Of a DNA stretch of 6,740 nt, positions 1 through 6,629 are shown piece by piece. The notes beneath the pieces were generated by a model. That model did not search any database. It was given only the letters and a program-made list of their open reading frames with translations, and was not told the origin of the DNA. Both the position numbers and the translations under genes were made by a program. Source of the DNA: an uncultured Chryseolinea sp. (GTDB taxonomy: Bacteria; Bacteroidota; Bacteroidia; Cytophagales; Cyclobacteriaceae). Each line of letters begins with the position of its first letter. The first letter of the stretch is position 1. Location: positions 1-6,740 of the forward strand of contig CAMLER010000284.1 in assembly GCA_946478915.1 (NCBI GenBank), written 5' to 3'.

Positions 1-1
1 A

Positions 2-337
2 GAAAAGCTTAATACGTATGGTGGAAACATGAAACGGGCGGCTATTGAACTGGCAAAAGACTGGCGCATGGATCGGTTCCTTCGAAGGCTCGAGGCGATG
101 TTAATTACAGCGAACAAGGATGAAGTTTTGGTACTTTCGGGCAATGGTGATGTTCTGGAGCCTGACAATCATGTGGCGGCAATAGGATCGGGTGCTATGT
201 ATGCCCAATCAGCAGCACTTGCTTTGAAGAAGCATGCTGCCCACCTTACAGCCGAGGAGATCGTACGGGAAAGTTTGAACATCGCCGCCGATATCTGCAT
301 TTATACGAATCATAATATCGTTATTGAAAAGATGTGA
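2..337 (+). CDS. hslV: ATP-dependent protease subunit HslV (ClpQ), C-terminal part; 5' end outside the window
   Basis: This is the last 111 codons of HslV, the threonine peptidase that forms a double-hexamer chamber and works with the unfoldase HslU to degrade cytoplasmic proteins. The frame is open from base 2, so the ATG at 29 is an internal Met, not the start. Family landmarks are visible: the ELAKDWR segment, the LEAMLI strand, the SGNGDV turn, the glycine-rich [10 protein letters not shown] segment and the C-terminal ADICIYTNH stretch. In known HslV proteins that last stretch supplies cation-binding Cys and Thr residues near the C-terminus. The N-terminal catalytic Thr lies upstream and cannot be checked. 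The visible length fits the C-terminal ~60% of a typical ~180-residue HslV. The gene converges on the AI-2E family gene, with 51 bases between the two stop codons and no clear terminator hairpin between them. Confidence 0.93.
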   Translation, partial: EKLNTYGGNMKRAAIELAKDWRMDRFLRRLEAMLITANKDEVLVLSGNGDVLEPDNHVAAIGSGAMYAQSAALALKKHAAHLTAEEIVRESLNIAADICIYTNHNIVIEKM

Positions 338-388
338 CCGGCATAGCTTTCGCAGCAAGGGCACGCCTTTACCTCACAATCTTATAAC

Positions 389-1498
389 CTATACCTCTTC
401 CTTACCCCCAACACCCATCTCCTTCACCGGCTGCTCTACCGGATCAACTTTGGGGCGTACGGGTGTTGCCGGATCTTTATCTTCTAAAAGAATTACAAAT
501 GGTCTCAGATGCTCCGAATGTGATAGGACGATTTTTAACACGCCGATCGCAGGAATAGAAAGGATCATACCCGCGATTCCCAATATCTTTCCGCCAATTA
601 CCAATGCCACAATTGCGGCCAATGCATTGATACTGACTTTGGACCCGGTGATGCGAGGTGTAATGAAATTGCCTTCCAAAAATTGAACTACCGAAAACAC
701 TATGATTACACCAACAGCGTACCAGATGCTGTCTTTGGTAATAAGCGCCATAATCACCGGAAATAGTGCACCGATTATTATACCTACATATGGGATGATA
801 GTTAGAACTCCGGAAAGAATACCAAAAAAGATAGCGTGATCGATACCGAGTGCCAACAGTCCGATGCTGTTTAACGCGGCAATAATAAGCGTAACCCAGG
901 TTAGACCTGAGATATATCCCTGCACCACACGCTCCATATCCGTCTTCCACGTAAACTCATTATCGTGAGGGAGAAGGCTTAGAAAGAATTCTTTGAACTT
1001 GTCACGATAGATTAATATCAGGAAAATGTAGATCGGTATTTGAATGAGTGTCGACAGCGTATTCCCGGTAGATATCAAAACGTTGCCAAGGTAAGTTCCC
1101 ACAGTCCTGACAAATTCCCCGACAAACTTATTTTGCTCTGCGACGCTAATCCCGAAATCCTCCTCCAGCTTGCCACTCGCTTCACCGATGAAAAGAACAA
1201 ACTTCGATTGAAGGTTAGGGAGGTCAGCCACCAGGTTCACGATCTGGTTTATAACGATCCACATTAACAAGCTCATGATCACGACAGTGCCCAACAAAAC
1301 GACTGTTATGGACAACGCAGTGCCTAGCCGGCGCCTTTCCAGTCTCTTAACCATGGGAAGCATTACAATCGATAAAAACCCGGCGAACGCAAGCGGTACA
1401 ACAAGGTCACTTGCTAATATTGCGGCCGCAATCAAAAGCGCAGTGACAACGAGTATCTTATAAATGTAATCGAGTCGGTCAAACGGTTTGTGGTACAT
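389..1498 (-). CDS. AI-2E/PerM family polytopic membrane transporter
   Basis: This 369-residue inner-membrane protein has the layout of the AI-2E transporter (PerM/YdiK/TqsA) family. Two hydrophobic helices lie near the N-terminus (about 14-35 and 36-52), followed by a basic KRLERRR loop (51-57) and a helix at about 62-88. A soluble, charged segment spans about 90-140. Further helices lie at about 148-165, 197-218, 222-250, 258-273 and 290-325. The family's conserved IPYVG motif is at 235-239, and a GNFITPRITG segment lies at about 276-285. The C-terminal ~30 residues are a charged, Pro/Val/Glu-rich tail. Members have been linked to export of small molecules or to Na+/H+ antiport, but the substrate cannot be read from sequence, and the AI-2E name should not be taken as proof of autoinducer transport. 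It starts 8 bases after the aminotransferase stop, so co-transcription is likely. No Shine-Dalgarno sequence is visible. Confidence 0.88.
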   Translation of the reverse strand: MYHKPFDRLDYIYKILVVTALLIAAAILASDLVVPLAFAGFLSIVMLPMVKRLERRRLGTALSITVVLLGTVVIMSLLMWIVINQIVNLVADLPNLQSKFVLFIGEASGKLEEDFGISVAEQNKFVGEFVRTVGTYLGNVLISTGNTLSTLIQIPIYIFLILIYRDKFKEFFLSLLPHDNEFTWKTDMERVVQGYISGLTWVTLIIAALNSIGLLALGIDHAIFFGILSGVLTIIPYVGIIIGALFPVIMALITKDSIWYAVGVIIVFSVVQFLEGNFITPRITGSKVSINALAAIVALVIGGKILGIAGMILSIPAIGVLKIVLSHSEHLRPFVILLEDKDPATPVRPKVDPVEQPVKEMGVGGKEEV

Positions 1499-1506
1499 AA
1501 ACGAAT

Positions 1507-2691
1507 TTAGATATTATCGATGGCCGTCAAAATGGTTTCGCACGACTCCTCAATCTCTTTAACGCTTATTGTAAGCGGTGGAGCAATACGAAAACTATAG
1601 GGGTGGGATAAAAACCAATAGCATATAACGCCGAGTTCTTTTGCCTTGTGCACGATCCGGTTAACGATTTCGGCTGATTCAAAGTCGATGGCGAACATCA
1701 GTCCAATTCTCCTGACTTCTTTAATTCTGGGATGTTTGAGTAGTGATTCAAATAGCTTGCCCTTATCCTCCACCTGCTCAATGAGATTTTCTTCCTCAAG
1801 AACTTGTAAGGTGGCTAACGCCGACGCGCAGCAGACCGGGTTGCCGCCAAAAGTCGTTATGTGACCTAGTATTGGGTCGTGGCTAAGGCACGCCATAATT
1901 TGACGGTCAGAGATAAATGACCCTATCGGCAAGCCTCCGCCAAAAGCTTTTGCAACGGTAAGGATGTCTGGTGCGATCCCATATTGCTGAAAGGCGAAAA
2001 GTGTTCCCGTTCGTCCCATACCACACTGGATTTCGTCTAAAATGAGGAGTGCTCCTGTCTTGTCACATCGCTCGCGCAAAGCTTTCATATATTCCCTGGA
2101 CGGGATACGGACACCCGCATCGCCCTGGACGGTCTCCAGGATTACACAGGCTGTTCGTTCTGTAATGAGATCCAGGTCACTAAGCTCATTGAAGTTGATA
2201 AACCGGACGTCGGGTAGCAGGGGCCGAAATGCCCCTTTCTTTACCTCATTGCCGGAGACACTCAATGATCCATGGGTGCTGCCATGATAAGACTTCCGAC
2301 ATGCTACCAGTTCCGTCCGACCCGTGTACCGCTTTGCCAACTTGAGCGCTCCCTCATTCGCTTCCGTTCCTGAGTTAACGAAATAGCAGCAGTTAAGATT
2401 TGGCGGTAAAAGGCCGGCTAATTTCCTGGCCAGCTGGTTTGATGATGATTGAATGTATTCGCCGTAAACCATCACGTGAAGATGTTTGTCCAGCTGATTC
2501 TTGATAGCCTTAATAACGGCTGGATGGCGATGACCAATGTTACTTACACCGATACCTGAGATCAAATCCGTATATCGCTTATTATCAGTATCATATATGT
2601 AAATACCTTCAGCATGACTTACAGCAATTAGGGCAGGAGATCCAGTTGTTTGGGCGAGGTGGGCTAAGAACGTATCTTCACTAAAATCCAT
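1507..2691 (-). CDS. Class III PLP-dependent aminotransferase (acetylornithine/ornithine aminotransferase-like)
   Basis: This cytosolic fold-type I PLP enzyme has 394 residues from the preferred start. In that numbering, the cofactor phosphate-binding segment NSGTEANEGA is at about 106-115, the aromatic/His pair YHGS at about 135-138, and a Glu before the QGDAG turn at about 186. The Asp that contacts the pyridine nitrogen is about 219 in DEIQCGMGRTG, the Schiff-base Lys is about 248 in AKAFGGGLPIG, and the Thr of TTFGGNP, which contacts phosphate from the partner subunit, is about 280. All catalytic landmarks are present. The family includes acetylornithine, ornithine, GABA and lysine aminotransferases; the substrate cannot be decided here, and no arginine-biosynthesis genes are adjacent. 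An in-frame ATG at 2763 exists, but its 24 extra codons are the translation of a terminator hairpin and its T-tract. The ATG at 2691 begins MDFSEDTFLAHLAQT, which matches where family members normally start. The AI-2E family gene follows after 8 bases. Confidence 0.9.
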   Translation of the reverse strand: MDFSEDTFLAHLAQTTGSPALIAVSHAEGIYIYDTDNKRYTDLISGIGVSNIGHRHPAVIKAIKNQLDKHLHVMVYGEYIQSSSNQLARKLAGLLPPNLNCCYFVNSGTEANEGALKLAKRYTGRTELVACRKSYHGSTHGSLSVSGNEVKKGAFRPLLPDVRFINFNELSDLDLITERTACVILETVQGDAGVRIPSREYMKALRERCDKTGALLILDEIQCGMGRTGTLFAFQQYGIAPDILTVAKAFGGGLPIGSFISDRQIMACLSHDPILGHITTFGGNPVCCASALATLQVLEEENLIEQVEDKGKLFESLLKHPRIKEVRRIGLMFAIDFESAEIVNRIVHKAKELGVICYWFLSHPYSFRIAPPLTISVKEIEESCETILTAIDNI

Positions 2692-2720
2692 TCCTAAAGC
2701 TAGGGATTGGCTGGATATAG

Positions 2721-2750
2721 AAAAAAAATCCCGCGGAGGCGCGGGATCAA
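2721..2750 (-). terminator. Rho-independent terminator, probably of the small membrane gene
   Basis: A perfect 8-bp stem, ATCCCGCG (2728-2735) with CGCGGGAT (2740-2747), closes a 4-base loop. On the minus strand it is followed immediately by a run of T (complement of the A-run at 2721-2728), the classic intrinsic terminator layout. A weaker A/T tract on the other side (2749-2755) means it might also act on plus-strand transcripts. It lies 79 bases after the stop of the small gene at 2827-2961 and only about 30 bases before the aminotransferase start. It therefore either closes the small gene's transcript or attenuates read-through into the aminotransferase operon. Confidence 0.8.
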
Positions 2751-2826
2751 AAAAACTAAACATCCACTAAAATGGGGGGCCTGAAAAAATAGGTTAGGCG
2801 ATTAAAAAATATTTTTGTCTATAAAG

Positions 2827-2961
2827 TTACGCATTGACGAAAATTGAAACCATCATTCCGACCAACACCACCAGTGACAGAATTGCCAGTTGTCTTAACC
2901 TTGGGTTCATTTTGGAACCTGACTTGTAGCTGCTGTAGTTGATGTTGTTAGTGTATGCCAT
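2827..2961 (-). CDS. Small single-pass membrane protein, 44 residues, function unknown
   Basis: The minus strand from the ATG at 2961 to TAA at 2827 encodes 44 residues. The N-terminal half is polar, rich in Asn, Ser and Tyr (MAYTNNINYSSYKSGSK), followed by a short basic stretch (NPRLRQ, 19-24). One uninterrupted hydrophobic helix (about 25-42, LAILSLVVLVGMMVSIFV) follows, and the protein ends VNA. The charge pattern predicts the N-terminus inside and the C-terminus outside. The frame is supported by its clear amphipathic-to-hydrophobic layout and by a strong terminator downstream on the same strand with no other gene to serve. No family is recognised. An internal Met at 18 would give a 27-residue form. 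No Shine-Dalgarno sequence precedes the start, as is usual in Bacteroidota. It could be a chance frame; conservation in relatives would decide. Confidence 0.5.
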   Translation of the reverse strand: MAYTNNINYSSYKSGSKMNPRLRQLAILSLVVLVGMMVSIFVNA

Positions 2962-2993
2962 GTCACTCTGGTTTTGTTGTCGTTGATGATTCA

Positions 2994-3039
2994 AATGTCG
3001 CTAATAATCGGAGGTGCTCGCAACCCGGAATGTCGCTAA
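2994..3039. repeat. Direct repeat AATGTCGCTAA, two copies
   Basis: The 11-base sequence AATGTCGCTAA occurs at 2994-3004 and again at 3029-3039, with 35 bases between the starts. Both copies lie upstream of the small membrane gene, 33 and 68 bases before its ATG. Two identical sites on the same face region of a promoter would suit a regulator binding in tandem, but that is inference; a local duplication is an alternative. Confidence 0.5.
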
Positions 3040-3052
3040 ATCCTACATCGGT

Positions 3053-3066
3053 ACATTTATAAATGT
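3053..3066. promoter_or_regulatory. Perfect 14-bp palindrome ACATTTATAAATGT, candidate operator
   Basis: ACATTTATAAATGT is its own reverse complement over all 14 positions. It lies about 92 bases upstream of the small membrane gene's start and just beyond the two direct repeats. On the minus strand its edge overlaps a TTGACA hexamer. The size and symmetry suit a dimeric helix-turn-helix regulator; no specific regulator is identified. Confidence 0.4.
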
Positions 3067-3307
3067 CAATGAAACCAGATGGGGAAAAAAATGAAAAACT
3101 GTGAATCTCCCTTTAGAGAGTAAAGCATTTTAACCTACCGATATTGTCCTTTTGACCGCGGTAGGCATCCATTTAACGGTTGACCAAGCCGTACAAAAAA
3201 ATCGATAGAGAATGAAATCCTGGTTTTAATCCGCGCCAGATTGTGCACGGGAGTTTAATTTTTCTGGGCTACATGCCTTTTTGCCCATGAAATGTTACAT
3301 GAGCGAA

Positions 3308-3321
3308 AGAATTGTAATTCT
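3308..3321. promoter_or_regulatory. AT-rich dyad AGAATT-GT-AATTCT
   Basis: Two perfect 6-base arms flank a 2-base centre, about 53 bases downstream of the TerB-like gene's stop. The centre is too short for an RNA hairpin of the full stem, so a protein site or chance is more likely than a terminator. Confidence 0.25.
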
Positions 3322-3374
3322 AAAATTATCAGACTGTTAGATGAATTTGGTTCGAGTATGCCTCAATAGACTGT

Positions 3375-3809
3375 TCAGGCGTCGTTCACTTTTAAGAAAT
3401 CAATGACCTCCTGTCTTACATTCCGAATTCTGCTTTCATCAAAGGGTTCGGTAGCGATAGACTTAAAAAGATCGCTAACAACGGACGGTTTAAATCCCAG
3501 GGCAGTCGCATAGATAGTAGCGACCTCAAGTTCTACATCCTCGACAACCTCATCAAGGTAGATCATATAAACCAGATGATATATCGCCTCGAGCTTCACT
3601 ACCTTGTCATCGATGGATAAAAACTTCAGATCTGAAATGTCGATATTCGCTTGTTTCAAATCCTCCAATTTGAAACTCAATTGGAAACCCCATTTCAAGA
3701 GACATCTTAAAAAGCGGCTTTCGATTTTTTCATTCCCGAGAAAAAGCGCGAGGATATTGAAGTAGCTTTTCTTTACTGATGCCAGGTGTTCTTGTGTATT
3801 TTCGTTCAT
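3375..3809 (-). CDS. Small all-helical TerB-like protein
   Basis: From the ATG at 3809 this encodes 144 residues with no signal peptide or membrane helix, predicted cytoplasmic and largely alpha-helical. The C-terminal half (about 70-117) has the rhythm of the TerB / DjlA N-terminal-like fold. A hydrophobic helix (LEAIYHLVYMIYLDEVV) leads into an acidic ED-x-ELEVATIYATALGF helix, then a short KPSVVSDLFKSIA helix. In TerB-like proteins the acidic residues after the first helix are conserved; here they read DEVVEDVELE. The assignment rests on pattern only and is moderate. The frame stays open to a GTG at 3872, but those extra 21 codons look like non-coding spacer, and the ATG at 3809 is preferred. 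It follows the J-domain gene after 129 bases on the same strand, so the two may be co-transcribed. The family link strengthens this, because DjlA joins a TerB-like region and a J domain in one protein. Confidence 0.65.
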   Translation of the reverse strand: MNENTQEHLASVKKSYFNILALFLGNEKIESRFLRCLLKWGFQLSFKLEDLKQANIDISDLKFLSIDDKVVKLEAIYHLVYMIYLDEVVEDVELEVATIYATALGFKPSVVSDLFKSIATEPFDESRIRNVRQEVIDFLKVNDA

Positions 3810-3938
3810 GCTCTTAGCGTTTGTCAGACCCAACAGGTCATCGTCGTGTAAAAATACAGGTTGTAAACCCACTTACAAAACAGCCCGGATATTTCGGCCT
3901 TTAAGGGATGAAGAATAATGTTGGGTTGACCTGATAAG

Positions 3939-5135
3939 TCAATCAGCCTTTTCGGAAACGCGTCGGCAATATTTTTGTGCCAATGTTTCAGTACCGGTTG
4001 CACCAAGCTTTTTTGCACTGCTTAAGTCGGAACAAATATTGTCAGGACTCTTTCGACCATCATTTGCTGTTGCGCGAAGAAGGTACGGATTACTCCGCTC
4101 TCGCCTCAAAAAGATTGCCCAGTTGCAATCTGTAACCGCTTCGTCAAAATTATTGAGTTTTATGTTTGTGCGTGCTCTTGCTTCAAATATGTCGAAATAA
4201 ATATCAGGTGCGTCGTTAGGGTCCATTATTACTTCAAATGCTGCGCCGTATATCTCGGTTAGGTTCTCTTTAAAAATTTTCTTCCCATAGCTAAAGTAGT
4301 AAAGCGCCTCCGAAGGGTTCTCGAGCTTTTCAAGGTTGAGCACACCGATACGATAAACCAGCTCAAGGTTGTACGGTCTAAGGTTGTGAAGTTGTTTTAA
4401 GGCATTAACTGCCTCCTTATAGTTACCCAGGTAATATTGACACATGGAGATCTGGCGGATCGTTTCAAAGGAGGCGGGGTCCTCATGATTTTTCAAGGTG
4501 ATATAATAACCCACTGCGGCGGAAAACTCCTGAGCATTGAATTTTTGATTCGCCATCGTTCGTAACGCATGTACGAGGCTATCGCGCGCATAGTTATACC
4601 GATATTCCAGCGGATCTTCTTTTTTTAAATCGTGTATGGTTTTGAATGCCTCGTCAAACTGACCTTTGTTGAACAATGTATCAACCTGTTTTAGTGCTCT
4701 TGTGGTGGCGAGAAACCTTCTTTTCTGTTGTTGGTCCGAGTAATACTGCGCAGAATGAATAAGCGCGAAGCAAAAGCCGGCGATTACCGTGAATACCAGA
4801 AAGGCGAGTGCCTGGATCTTTACATATTCTTTATCGATGCGATAAGGTTGCTCCTGCATCCTTTGCCATTGATAAAATCGCATTTTGTAAATCTCTCGCT
4901 GATAGTCGGCTGGAGTAGCATAGGTAACGTTGAGTTGAGCGTCGTATCGGGCCTTCTTGACGGCATCACTAAGGGTATGGTAGGCTTCGTTTACCATTTT
5001 AAACATCTCCTCGGCCTCTGGTGCTCCGGGGTTATGATCGGGGTGGAAGCGCATTGCTTTCCGTTTATACGCAGCCCGGATCTGTGCCGCGTTAGCGGAG
5101 TATTCAATGCCCAGGATCTCGTAGTAATTCCCCAT
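3939..5135 (-). CDS. Membrane-anchored J-domain protein with TPR-like C-terminal half
   Basis: This 398-residue protein begins with a full J domain (about 3-68): YYEILGI opening, the AAYKRKAMRFHPDHNP segment with the essential HPD tripeptide at 31-33, and a MVNEAYHTLSD helix. J domains stimulate the ATPase of DnaK, so this part must face the cytoplasm. A linker is followed by one hydrophobic helix at about 106-127. The remaining ~270 residues hold helical repeats of TPR type, for example FNKGQFDEAFKTI (155-167), QYYLGNYKEAVNALKQL (233-249), a repeat at about 263-283, and IKLNNFDEAVTDCNWAI (325-341). The C-terminal ~50 residues match none of these. If the helix spans the membrane, the TPR half is periplasmic, although the QQQKRR segment just after the helix is unusual for that topology. 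It is not classical DnaJ, having no zinc-finger or substrate domains. Start ATG at 5135, without a Shine-Dalgarno sequence. It probably heads a unit with the TerB-like gene. Confidence 0.85.
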   Translation of the reverse strand: MGNYYEILGIEYSANAAQIRAAYKRKAMRFHPDHNPGAPEAEEMFKMVNEAYHTLSDAVKKARYDAQLNVTYATPADYQREIYKMRFYQWQRMQEQPYRIDKEYVKIQALAFLVFTVIAGFCFALIHSAQYYSDQQQKRRFLATTRALKQVDTLFNKGQFDEAFKTIHDLKKEDPLEYRYNYARDSLVHALRTMANQKFNAQEFSAAVGYYITLKNHEDPASFETIRQISMCQYYLGNYKEAVNALKQLHNLRPYNLELVYRIGVLNLEKLENPSEALYYFSYGKKIFKENLTEIYGAAFEVIMDPNDAPDIYFDIFEARARTNIKLNNFDEAVTDCNWAIFLRRERSNPYLLRATANDGRKSPDNICSDLSSAKKLGATGTETLAQKYCRRVSEKAD

Positions 5136-5189
5136 CGCTGATATAACGCTTTTTTCGCCTGAGTAGCCTTTTCCAAAATAAAAATCGCG

Positions 5190-5213
5190 AAAAAATCCCG
5201 GGTCTCAACGGGA
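5190..5213 (-). terminator. Hairpin plus T-tract upstream of the J-domain gene (terminator or attenuator)
   Basis: On the minus strand a 5-bp stem TCCCG/CGGGA (5209-5213 with 5196-5200) with an 8-base loop is followed by a run of at least five T. This resembles an intrinsic terminator, though the stem is short. The only minus-strand gene upstream is gapA, whose own terminator candidate is about 180 bases earlier, so this may be a back-up terminator or a leader element about 55 bases before the J-domain gene start. Confidence 0.45.
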
Positions 5214-5380
5214 AAGTACCAAGTTGGGAATAATTCGATGATCTTTTTTGTGGAAAGTTATTTTGTTATCCTGTATCCGAGGGGCGATGCGACTTACAAG
5301 GAGCGCCTGTCGAACACTTTAGTGCTTTTAATAATGGCACCGCTGGGGTTAAGACCATTCTATCAACGAAACTGGCAGAA

Positions 5381-5407
5381 TTATGAAAGGCTGCCTTTTG
5401 AGCAGCC
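5381..5407 (-). terminator. Probable terminator of gapA
   Basis: GGCTGC (5389-5394) and GCAGCC (5402-5407) form a perfect 6-bp GC-rich stem with a 7-base loop. On the minus strand it is followed by TTTCATAATT, an imperfect U-tract. It lies 89 bases after the gapA stop codon. Confidence 0.55.
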
Positions 5408-5469
5408 CCCGTATCATATTCATGAGTAATGTTAGCTTCTATGAGGCCCCGTCGAGCGGTGCCCTAACT

Positions 5470-5495
5470 AATAACGAATAACGATTATCGATTAA

Positions 5496-5497
<2 letters not shown>
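5470..5497. repeat. Four degenerate 7-base tandem units after gapA
   Basis: Reading the plus strand from 5470, the units are AATAACG, AATAACG, ATTATCG and ATTAACT: two identical copies and two diverged ones. The last unit runs into the gapA stop codon. Such A/T-rich short repeats are often replication slippage products; no function is claimed. Confidence 0.4.
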
Positions 5498-6512
<1,015 letters not shown>

Positions 6513-6523
6513 TTAAAAGATGC

Positions 6524-6554
6524 CAAAAATAAAGTACCCCGGGGGCAAAACCAA
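6524..6554 (-). promoter_or_regulatory. Bacteroidota-type promoter of gapA
   Basis: On the minus strand, TATTTTTG (6524-6531) matches the TAnnTTTG -7 consensus exactly. A TTG (6552-6554) sits 20 bases upstream, within the 19-21 spacing known for Bacteroidota -33 elements. This would start transcription near 6518 and give a 5' leader of roughly 20-25 bases. A CCCCGGGG palindrome (6537-6544) lies between the two boxes. Confidence 0.65.
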
Positions 6555-6594
6555 CCAAATGGAATATCGTTTTGCAAACTTTTTACCGCACAGG

Positions 6595-6625
6595 TTTGCA
6601 TTTAACCGGTCTCAATCTATATTTG
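6595..6625 (+). promoter_or_regulatory. Bacteroidota-type promoter of tRNA-Glu
   Basis: TTTG (6595-6598) and TATATTTG (6618-6625) match the Bacteroidota -33 TTTG and -7 TAnnTTTG boxes exactly, with 19 bases between them. Transcription would begin near 6631, leaving a tRNA leader of about 44 bases. Confidence 0.75.
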
Positions 6626-6629
6626 CACC

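Larger units (their letters stand above)
2962..3374. other. Intergenic region of about 410 bases with several dyads and repeats, no convincing gene
   Basis: The longest frames I can read on either strand are about 20-25 codons, for example 3292-3369 on the plus strand, and none has recognisable content. Structural elements are a direct repeat (2994-3039), a 14-bp palindrome (3053-3066), a 7-bp inverted repeat CCTACCG/CGGTAGG (3134-3140 with 3159-3165, 18-base loop), an AT-rich dyad (3308-3321) and an 8-bp direct repeat AGACTGTT (3331-3338 and 3368-3375). No TAnnTTTG -7 box was found by eye. It must hold the promoter of the small membrane gene and the transcript end of the TerB-like gene; it may also hold a small RNA, but no known family is recognised. 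Confidence 0.6.
5136..5495. other. Intergenic region between the J-domain gene and gapA
   Basis: About 360 bases without a supported gene. From the gapA side it contains degenerate 7-base tandem repeats (5470-5497), the probable gapA terminator (5389-5407), a stretch (5214-5388) in which I see nothing convincing, and a second hairpin with T-tract on the minus strand (5190-5213). The leader of the J-domain gene follows. A near match to the Bacteroidota -7 box, TATTTTGG on the minus strand (5173-5180), could be part of that gene's promoter, but no TTTG or TTG sits at the expected 19-21 base spacing. Confidence 0.6.

Noticed and set aside
324..686. Plus-strand 120-codon frame opposite the AI-2E family gene
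   Set aside because: It is antisense to an intact, family-typical membrane gene and its translation is rich in Thr, Ser and Pro, as expected of a shadow frame.
389..2691. Quorum-sensing (AI-2) locus
   Set aside because: The AI-2E family name is historical. No luxS or lsr-type gene is present, and the partner gene is an aminotransferase.
3292..3369. Plus-strand 25-codon frame in the large intergenic region
   Set aside because: It is too short for support, with no membrane helix, family signature or nearby terminator.
3810..3872. Upstream GTG start for the TerB-like gene
   Set aside because: The 21 added codons need a GTG start and look like spacer; the ATG at 3809 gives a self-contained helical protein.
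3824..4018. Minus-strand 64-codon frame spanning the J-domain gene end and the spacer
   Set aside because: It is out of frame with both neighbours, overlaps the coding end of the J-domain gene, and its product has no family features.
4728..5141. Plus-strand 137-codon frame opposite the J-domain region
   Set aside because: It lies antisense to the well-supported J domain and membrane helix and shows no domain of its own.
5238..5429. Plus-strand 63-codon frame in the gapA/J-domain gene gap
   Set aside because: It has no recognisable domain, no promoter or ribosome binding site, and its end runs through the gapA terminator hairpin. The composition is unlike the neighbouring genes. A chance frame is more likely.
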